DNA of 64,000 nucleotides from Streptomyces brasiliensis (lineage in GTDB: Bacteria; Actinomycetota; Actinomycetes; Streptomycetales; Streptomycetaceae): NCBI RefSeq assembly GCF_014647875.1, contig NZ_BMQA01000006.1, forward strand, positions 124,001-188,000, given 5' to 3'. Made by a program: the position numbers and the translations under genes. Positions 58,417 through 64,000 of the stretch are shown here, one piece after another (the stretch's first letter is position 1; each line of letters starts with the position of its first letter). Under the pieces are notes generated by a model. The model saw only the letters and a program-made list of their open reading frames with translations. It was not told the DNA's origin and searched no databases.

Positions 58417-60060
58417 ATGAGTCGGACACGGCACATCCGAGGATCCCGTCTCGCCACGGCCGGCATCGCCGCCACCACCGCCACCCTGCTGGCCGCCGCG
58501 CTCTCCCCCGCCGCACACGCCGACGCCCGGCCGAGCCGGGCCACCGCGATCGAGAACGCCGCGTCGGCGCTGCTGGCGCAGGCCGCGGACCTGGGTCTGA
58601 CGCCCACGCAGGACACGAGCGTGCGGGACGTCATCGTCGACAAGGACGGCGTGCAGCACGTCCGCTATGACCGTACGTACCGGCAACTCCCGGTGCTGGG
58701 CGGCGACTTCGTGGTCCACCTGGCGCCCGACGGCTCGTACCGCAGCGCGAACCGTGCGACGAGGAACCGAATATCCCTGTCGTCCGTCACCCCGGCGGTG
58801 TCGGCACCGAAGGCGGCCGATCTCGCGGCGAACGCGCTGCGCGCCGTCAACCTCGGCGAGACGCTGAAGAAGCTGTCCGCCAAGCCGCAGCTGGTGGTCG
58901 ACGCGCTGCACGGCACGCCGAAACTGGCCTGGCGCACCAACGCGGTGGCACAGGACTCGCTCGGCAACCCGGTCGCCCGTACGGTGCTGACCGACGCGCG
59001 GACCGGGGCGCAGATCGACGCCTGGGACAGCATCGAGACGGCGACCGGCGACGGAAAGTCGCTGTACGGCGGGACGGTGCCGCTGGAGACGACGCTGTCG
59101 GGATCGACGTACCAGCTCAAGGACGCGACGCGCGGCAACACGTACACGGGTGACGCGGCGAACAAGACCGACCTGTGCATTCTGAGCATCTGCTTCAGCC
59201 GCGCCCCGTCGACCGTGTTCACGGACGCCGACAACCACTGGGGCACGGGTACGGCCTCCGACCGCGCCTCCGCGGCGGTGGACGCGCAGTACGGCACGAA
59301 CGAGACGTGGGACTACTACAAGAACGTCCACGGCCGCACCGGCATCGCGGGCGACGGCAAGGGCTCGTACAACCGCGTCCACTACGGCAACAACTACAAC
59401 AACGCGTTCTGGGACGACAACTGTTTCTGCATGACGTACGGCGACGGTGACGGCACGACGTTCGGGCCGCTGGTGGCGCTGGACGTCGCCGGGCACGAGA
59501 TGTCGCACGGCGTCACCTCGTCCACGGCGGGCCTGACCTACTCGGGCGAGTCCGGCGGCCTGAACGAGGCCACGTCCGACGTCCTCGGCACGCTCGTGGA
59601 GTGGTACGCCAACAACCCCTCCGACCCCGGCGACTACCTCATCGGCGAGAAGATCGTCCGTTCGGGCTTCGGGGCGGCGGCGCTCCGCTTCATGGACAAG
59701 CCGTCGAAGGACGGCTCCTCGGCGGACTACTGGAGCTCGTCGGTCGGCAACCTGGACGTCCACTACTCCTCTGGCGTCGCGAACCACTTCGCGTACCTGC
59801 TGGCGGAGGGCAGTGGCCCGAAGACCATCAACGGCGTCAGCTACGACTCCCCCACGCACAACGGCGCCACGGTCACCGGCATCGGCCGCGACAAGCTCGG
59901 CAAGATCTGGTACCGCGCCCTGACGGTCTACATGACGTCCTCGACGAACTACGCGGGAGCCCGGACGGCGACACTGAACGCGGCGAAGGACCTCTACGGC
60001 AACGGTTCGGCGGAGTACAACGCGGTGGCGGCGGCCTGGACCGCGGTGAACGTGAACTGA
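58417..60060 (+). CDS. Secreted neutral zinc metalloprotease (M4, thermolysin-like)
   Basis: A 547-residue preproprotein. The signal peptide (1-34, ending AHADARP) is followed by the FTP/PepSY-type propeptide (about 40-210) and an M4 catalytic domain. The zinc site is VAGHEMSHGVTSSTAG (HExxH) with the downstream Glu ligand in SGGLNEATSDVLGT, as in thermolysin. The C-terminal catalytic His is probably in NLDVHYSSGVANHFAYL. Two close Cys (LCILSIC) and DDNCFCMTY suggest disulfides. The AAGGAGA ribosome-binding site is well placed. It degrades protein in the medium after autocatalytic removal of the propeptide. Confidence 0.95.
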   Translation: MSRTRHIRGSRLATAGIAATTATLLAAALSPAAHADARPSRATAIENAASALLAQAADLGLTPTQDTSVRDVIVDKDGVQHVRYDRTYRQLPVLGGDFVVHLAPDGSYRSANRATRNRISLSSVTPAVSAPKAADLAANALRAVNLGETLKKLSAKPQLVVDALHGTPKLAWRTNAVAQDSLGNPVARTVLTDARTGAQIDAWDSIETATGDGKSLYGGTVPLETTLSGSTYQLKDATRGNTYTGDAANKTDLCILSICFSRAPSTVFTDADNHWGTGTASDRASAAVDAQYGTNETWDYYKNVHGRTGIAGDGKGSYNRVHYGNNYNNAFWDDNCFCMTYGDGDGTTFGPLVALDVAGHEMSHGVTSSTAGLTYSGESGGLNEATSDVLGTLVEWYANNPSDPGDYLIGEKIVRSGFGAAALRFMDKPSKDGSSADYWSSSVGNLDVHYSSGVANHFAYLLAEGSGPKTINGVSYDSPTHNGATVTGIGRDKLGKIWYRALTVYMTSSTNYAGARTATLNAAKDLYGNGSAEYNAVAAAWTAVNVN

Positions 60061-60081
60061 GCACGTCTGCACAGGTATTGG

Positions 60082-60115
60082 ACGGCCGCCTCGGTCAGGG
60101 AACCGGGGCGGCCGT
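60082..60115 (+). terminator. Hairpin terminator after the metalloprotease
   Basis: ACGGCCGCC (60082-60090) pairs with GGCGGCCGT (60107-60115) with a 16-nt loop. It lies 21 nt beyond the protease stop codon. There is no U-run. Confidence 0.7.
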
Positions 60116-60559
60116 GCCGCGTACGATCCCCCGCCGCGCGGCGGGGGATGCGGTGACGGCGGCGGCGAACTGCTCACCGGCCTCGTAGTACGTCGGCCGG
60201 CCACGGACCGCACGCGGCCACTCCTGACGCCGCCTCGCGGAGCCCGTGCGGACAGGTGACCTGCCGGCACATGACGTACCGACAGGAGCGCCCGCGCGGT
60301 ATGTCACCCGTTCACTCGCTCCCGTCGCGCCATTCGTGTGCTCTTCCGATACACCCCCTCGCGCGCCGTTGACCTGCCCTGACGCCGCTCGAACCGCCCG
60401 CGCGGCGCCTGTCTTCGACACCCGTTCGTCGCAGCCCCTCCGGATTCTCGGGGGGCGCACTCGGCTTTGTGGGCTTTACCTCGGTAGGGCAGGGGCGCGA
60501 CCGACTCGGCGGCACATGGGGGTGTTGCGGGCCGTGAACCTGGCACTCGAGGGAGCACC
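60116..60559. other. 444-bp gene-free region
   Basis: No supported coding sequence or RNA gene is visible. GAGGGAG at 60549-60555 is the ribosome-binding site of the following gene. A TTGACC at about 60370 could be a -35 box but I see no matching -10. Confidence 0.5.
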
Positions 60560-61081
60560 ATGCGACGCACCGCCCGCATGCTGACCGGTACCACGCTCGC
60601 CGTCGCCGCGACGGGTCTCGCCACCGCCCCCGCGTACGGCGGCGGTACCGGCACCCTGGAGGTGTACCCGTCCACCACCGCCCCCGGCGGTCAGGTTTCG
60701 GTCAACACCAAGGCGTGCGGCGACAAGGGATCGGCGACGGGCGACGCGAGCGCGGTCGGCGCCGGGCAGTTCACGCTCGCCCCCAGCGCGCACGAGGGCG
60801 ACGCGATCGGCCAGTTCCAGGTGCCGCCGAGCGCGCAGCCGGGGACGTACGAGATCGTCGCGAAGTGCGCGGTGGGCGAGCGGCAGGTCAGCGGTGATCT
60901 GATCGTGACGGTGACCCCGGCGCACGGGGGCGCGCAACCGCGCGGAAGCGTGAAGACGGGGGTCGGCGGCGCACTCGGCTCCGACCCCGTGCAGACCGCG
61001 GCCGGCGTGGCGGCTCTGGCCGTCGCCGCCGCGGGCGGTACCTGGCTCCTGCATCGCCGGGCGAGAGGCGACGGGATCTGA
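60560..61081 (+). CDS. Secreted membrane-tailed protein paired with the class F sortase
   Basis: A 173-residue protein. A signal peptide (MRRTARMLTGTTLAVAATGL, cleavage near residue 26) precedes one Ig/beta-sandwich-like domain (about 31-120: GTLEVYPSTTAPGGQVSVNT, with two Cys in NTKACGDK and VAKCAVGE). A flexible linker follows, then a C-terminal hydrophobic helix (about 145-165) and an HRRARG tail. No LPxTG or LAxTG motif is visible. Its gene precedes the class F sortase gene by 116 nt on the same strand, an arrangement common in Streptomyces, so it may be a substrate or cofactor of that enzyme. Function otherwise unknown. Confidence 0.8.
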   Translation: MRRTARMLTGTTLAVAATGLATAPAYGGGTGTLEVYPSTTAPGGQVSVNTKACGDKGSATGDASAVGAGQFTLAPSAHEGDAIGQFQVPPSAQPGTYEIVAKCAVGERQVSGDLIVTVTPAHGGAQPRGSVKTGVGGALGSDPVQTAAGVAALAVAAAGGTWLLHRRARGDGI

Positions 61082-61197
61082 CGGACACCCTCCGCTGTCC
61101 GTCCGCCGGTACCGCAAGTCCCGCCCCCTCCGGGTCCGACGCCCCTCGCGGCCCGGAGGGGGCAGGGGTCACACTCCGGAACGTCCGGGAGGTTCGC

Positions 61198-61815
61198 ATG
61201 CACAGGATCGGGGACTCCGCGATAGCCGCCGTCACCGTGGTCGCCCTGAGCTCCGGGGTGTGGCTGCTGGGCACCGCCGGGACACACGCCCCGCCGCAGC
61301 CCGCCACCGCCGAGAGCCGCCCGGATCCCGGTGAGGAGAAACTCTCGGCGCCCGCGCTGCCGCCGTCCCCGCCCACCCGTATCCGCATCCCCTCGATCAG
61401 GGTGAACGCCCCGCTGATGGGCCTCGGCCTGACGTCAGCCGGCAGCCTCGACGTGCCGCCCGCCGACGACAAGAACCTGGCCGGCTGGTACGAGGCCGGC
61501 ACCACCCCCGGCGACACCGGCACCGCGATCGTCGCCGGCCACGTCGACAACACGCAGGGCCCCGCCGTCTTCTACGACCTCGGCGCCCTCAGGCGCGGTG
61601 CCGCGATCGAACTCGACCGCGACGACGGCAGTGTCGCCGTGTTCACCGTGGACGCCGTCGAGGTCTACCAGGCGCACAACTTCCCCGACGAGAAGGTCTA
61701 CGGCGCCGCGAAACGCCCGGAGCTGCGGGTCATCACCTGCGGCGGGGGGTACTCGAAGAGCACCGGGTATCAGGGCAACGTGGTCGTCTTCGCCCATCTG
61801 ACAGGCAGCCGTTGA
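61198..61815 (+). CDS. Class F sortase
   Basis: A 205-residue membrane-anchored transpeptidase. After one N-terminal membrane segment (about 8-27) and a Pro-rich spacer comes the sortase domain with RIRIPSIRVNAPLMGLGLTS and the catalytic residues: His in TAIVAGHVDNTQGP, Cys in LRVITCGGGYSKSTGYQGN, and a final strand VVVFAHLTG. The TCGGGY segment is class F-specific. It contrasts with the sortase-fold protein at 21087-22037, which lacks both catalytic residues. Its substrates are unknown in Streptomyces; the protein encoded directly upstream is a candidate partner. Confidence 0.93.
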   Translation: MHRIGDSAIAAVTVVALSSGVWLLGTAGTHAPPQPATAESRPDPGEEKLSAPALPPSPPTRIRIPSIRVNAPLMGLGLTSAGSLDVPPADDKNLAGWYEAGTTPGDTGTAIVAGHVDNTQGPAVFYDLGALRRGAAIELDRDDGSVAVFTVDAVEVYQAHNFPDEKVYGAAKRPELRVITCGGGYSKSTGYQGNVVVFAHLTGSR

Positions 61816-61824
61816 GCCGTCCGT

Positions 61825-62607
61825 TCACGCCAGCCACTGCTGGTACGCCAGGTTCGCCACCAGCGAGAACACCACCGTCAGCAGCACGATCCGGACGAAC
61901 CCGCTGCCCTTCTTCAGCGCCGTGCGCGCACCCAGCGTGCCGCCGGCGAGGTTGAACACGGCCATCAGCGCGGCCAGTTGCCACAGCACCGTGCCCTGCC
62001 AGGCGAACATGGCGAGCGCTCCCGCGTTGGTGCAGCAGTTGACGATCTTGGCGGTGGCGGAGGCGGTGACGAGGTCGAGGTGGAGTACGGCGGTGAGCGC
62101 GAGGACCAGGAAGGTGCCGGTGCCGGGGCCGATGAGACCGTCGTAGAAGCCGATGCCCAGGCCCGCGAGGGCGATCGCGGAGAGGATCTGGCGGCGGGTG
62201 GCGGGGCCGGCGGCCGGGGCGGAGCCGAAGGCCGGGCGCAGGATCACGAACGCCGCCACGGCGAGCAGTACCACCATGATCACCGGCTTCAGCACGTCGG
62301 TGCTCATCCCCGCCGCGAAGAACGCCCCGGCGGAGGAGCCCGCGAGGGCGGCGAGTCCGATGCGGACGGCGGTGCGCACGTCCACGGGTGCCTTGCGGGC
62401 GTACGTCACCGCGGCGCCCGACGTACCGACGATCGCGACGGCCTTGTTGGTCCCGAGCGCGTACGCGGCCGGGGTCGACGCCGGGAGCCCGAGCAGCAGC
62501 ACAGGGAGCAGCAGAAGCCCGCCACCACCCACCACCGCGTCGATCCAGCCTGCCGCGAGGGCGGCGAGGCAGAGCAGGGCGATCACGGTCAGCGGTATGT
62601 CGGGCAT
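61825..62607 (-). CDS. TauE/SafE-type sulfite/organosulfonate exporter family permease
   Basis: A 260-residue membrane protein with about eight segments. The two-fold TauE/SafE repeat is clear: the first half has AGWIDAVVGGGGLLLLPVLL with YALGTNKAVAIVGTSGAAVT; the second half has GFYDGLIGPGTGTFLVLALT with ASATAKIVNCCTNAGALAMF. These proteins move small organic anions or sulfite and related compounds across the membrane. The substrate here is unknown. It lies convergent with the class F sortase gene (9-nt gap). Confidence 0.9.
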   Translation of the reverse strand: MPDIPLTVIALLCLAALAAGWIDAVVGGGGLLLLPVLLLGLPASTPAAYALGTNKAVAIVGTSGAAVTYARKAPVDVRTAVRIGLAALAGSSAGAFFAAGMSTDVLKPVIMVVLLAVAAFVILRPAFGSAPAAGPATRRQILSAIALAGLGIGFYDGLIGPGTGTFLVLALTAVLHLDLVTASATAKIVNCCTNAGALAMFAWQGTVLWQLAALMAVFNLAGGTLGARTALKKGSGFVRIVLLTVVFSLVANLAYQQWLA

Positions 62608-62650
62608 GATCGCGACCCTAACCGGTCCCCAGGTCGGCCAATCGCGCAGG

Positions 62651-63283
62651 TCAGCCCGTCGCCTCCAGATACCGCAGCACCGCCAGCACCCGCCGGTGCC
62701 CGGTCTCGGACGGCGGTAGGTCGAGCTTGGTGAAGATGTTGGCGATGTGCTTCTCCACCGCCCGCTCCGAGACCGTGAACGCCGTGGCGATGCCGTGGTT
62801 GGTGCGGCCCTCGGCCATCAGCGCGAGCACCTCGCGCTCGCGGGGCGGGAGCGTGTCCAGGGCGGTGGCGCGGCGGCTCGCGCCGAAGAGCTGCGCGACC
62901 ACCTCGGGGTCGAGCGCGGTGCCGCCCGCCGCGACCCGCTCCAGCGCGCCGACGAACTCCCCGATGTCGACGACCCGTTCCTTCAGCAGGTAGCCGAACC
63001 CGGCGGGATCACCGAGCAGCCGGGAGGCGTACGTCGTCTCGACGTACTGCGAGAACAGCAGCACCCCGGTGCGGGGGTGCTCGGCGCGCAGCCGCAGCGC
63101 CGCCCGCGCCGACGACCGCGCCGCCGCGTCCGTCGTCGGTGACGCGCAGCCGCAGCACACCAGCCCCACCACGGTGAGCACGAAGCCCGCCAGGGCGAGC
63201 GGGAAGGACAGCACCCCGTACAGGACGGCGGCCAGGGCGCGCGGCCCGAAGGTGCCGACGGCGAGGGAGCGGAGGCGGTTCAC
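62651..63283 (-). pseudogene. Fusion remnant: membrane sensor segment joined to truncated LuxR-type response regulator
   Basis: The 210-residue product starts with a membrane pair (about 14-45: RALAAVLYGVLSFPLALAGF) typical of the second half of a Streptomyces histidine-kinase sensor domain. It then joins directly the back half of a receiver (ALRLRAEHPRTGVLLFSQYV, GDPAGFGYLLKERV with the conserved Lys) and a LuxR helix-turn-helix (LPPREREVLALMAEGRTNHG, VSERAVEKHIANIFTKLDL). The first part of the receiver, with its phosphorylation Asp, and the entire kinase core are missing. This fits a large internal deletion in a two-component operon. It may still be translated from the GTG at 63283, since the frame is intact. 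It could also be a membrane-tethered one-component regulator. Confidence 0.6.
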
Positions 63284-63293
63284 GGGAGCCGAC

Positions 63294-63797
63294 CTAGGAG
63301 AGGAGCGAACGCGCGACACGGAGTTGCAGCGCGGCCAGGGCCCGCCCCAGCCACGGCATGAGCAGCAGGAACCCGATGCCCCCGAAACCGGCGTGGAAGG
63401 CCCAGGCCCCTGCGAAGGTCGGGCCGCCCCAGGCGTGCGAGTGGTCGGACCCGGCCCGCAGGGGCCAGCCCAGGTTCATGGGGACGATCGACCAGCCGTA
63501 CAGGGTGACAGCGGCGCACACCAGGTTCAGCGGCGTGGCCGACAGCGCGTGGGCCAGGCCCGAGCGCGACCCGCCCGGCGGCAGCTCCGCGCCGAGGAAC
63601 CGCCGTAGCAGCGCCCGCTGCCACCTCCCCGTCGGCGCCCCGAGCAGCGCCAAGGGGACGCACGCCACCCCCATCGGCAGGGCGAGCACGGCACAGGCGA
63701 CCCGGCGCCATGTGTCCGCTGTGAAGGGCTCACGCACGATCCGCCCGAGCCGACCGAGGATGCTGTCGCGCACCGGCACGCCCCGAGCACCGTCCAT
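63294..63797 (-). CDS. Membrane sensor-domain protein, likely N-terminal part of a lost histidine kinase
   Basis: A 167-residue protein with membrane segments (about 32-52, 80-105 and 128-150). It resembles the first half of the Streptomyces kinase sensor domain: FTADTWRRVACAVLALPMGV, then LLRRFLGAELPPG and GFGGIGFLLLMPWLGRALAA. The protein stops after VARSLLS, where a full sensor kinase would continue to a second membrane pair and the histidine phosphotransfer domain. The next minus-strand frame continues with such a membrane pair, so the two genes appear to be pieces of one former kinase. The start is the ATG at 63797 with GGGGGA upstream. Confidence 0.6.
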   Translation of the reverse strand: MDGARGVPVRDSILGRLGRIVREPFTADTWRRVACAVLALPMGVACVPLALLGAPTGRWQRALLRRFLGAELPPGGSRSGLAHALSATPLNLVCAAVTLYGWSIVPMNLGWPLRAGSDHSHAWGGPTFAGAWAFHAGFGGIGFLLLMPWLGRALAALQLRVARSLLS

Positions 63798-64000
63798 GGC
63801 TTTCCCCCTGATGTGAGCTGCGAAGAACCTACGCCCCCAGGTTTCCGCCCGAGCCGCTCGTACACGATGGTGGCAGCACGGAACCCGGGGGTTCGGCCGG
63901 CCCCACCCCCGGGGCCGGCACGACCCCACCGCAGAGCCTCGCCCGGCCCGCGTCCCGAACCCTCACATCCCCGCCCCGTCCCGGCTGAGGGCAGTGTTCC

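Noticed and set aside
1..64000. CRISPR arrays, rRNA genes, prophage or a polyketide/NRPS cluster
   Set aside because: No regularly spaced repeats, rRNA sequence, phage structural genes or assembly-line enzymes are visible.

Overview
The window looks like a Streptomyces chromosome segment: very high G+C, long shadow ORFs on both strands, GTG/TTG starts, many 1-8 nt translational overlaps, Tat-type and Sec signal peptides, and a gene set recognisable from the S. coelicolor SCO2440-SCO2475 area (matB, the MreB-like mbl, hrdA, dnaG, nasA). That synteny is recalled from knowledge, not searched.

Layout. Positions 1-12,200 hold accessory and regulatory genes: an Rrf2 regulator, a secreted GH35 beta-galactosidase, an operon of an ImmA/IrrE-like protease with a MAB_1171c-type membrane protein and an FAD oxidoreductase, an IclR/SMP-30 sugar-lactone pair, an ATP-grasp enzyme, and a MerR-PP2C fusion with its own MerR-type promoter. 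Positions 12,200-20,100 hold a MatB malonyl-CoA synthetase translationally coupled to a fused carboxyltransferase, a large secreted subtilase, the mbl gene and an unlisted 33-codon gene.

Positions 20,192-36,311 are the most unusual part: twelve co-oriented minus-strand genes. They encode a YegP-like protein, PstC and PstA permeases, three PstS-like extracytoplasmic receptors (two with Gly-rich stalks and C-terminal membrane anchors, none with a lipobox), a WxL-like Ig-domain protein, a DUF916 protein fused to a second secreted module, an LAATG-tailed surface protein, an Ig-domain secreted protein, a sortase-fold protein that has lost both catalytic His and Cys, and finally a PstB ATPase. Four of these proteins share a roughly 120-residue domain with two conserved Cys. 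The set looks like a cell-surface assembly built around a Pst-type importer. A PHO-box-like repeat lies upstream.

Positions 36,500-43,800 hold small metabolic and stress genes, a CAU-anticodon tRNA, two tandem identical tRNA-Asn genes and a sugar kinase. Positions 43,900-54,700 are conserved core: a heterodimeric ABC exporter, the sigma factor HrdA, DNA primase, a ferredoxin-reductase-type flavoprotein, dGTPase and a sirohydrochlorin chelatase. Positions 54,800-64,000 hold a SanA-like protein, an assimilatory nitrate reductase, a gamma-glutamylcyclotransferase-like protein, a thermolysin-type secreted protease, an intact class F sortase with a secreted partner, a TauE/SafE permease, and what looks like the collapsed remains of a two-component system. 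Intergenic GC-rich hairpin repeats typical of Streptomyces occur at several places.
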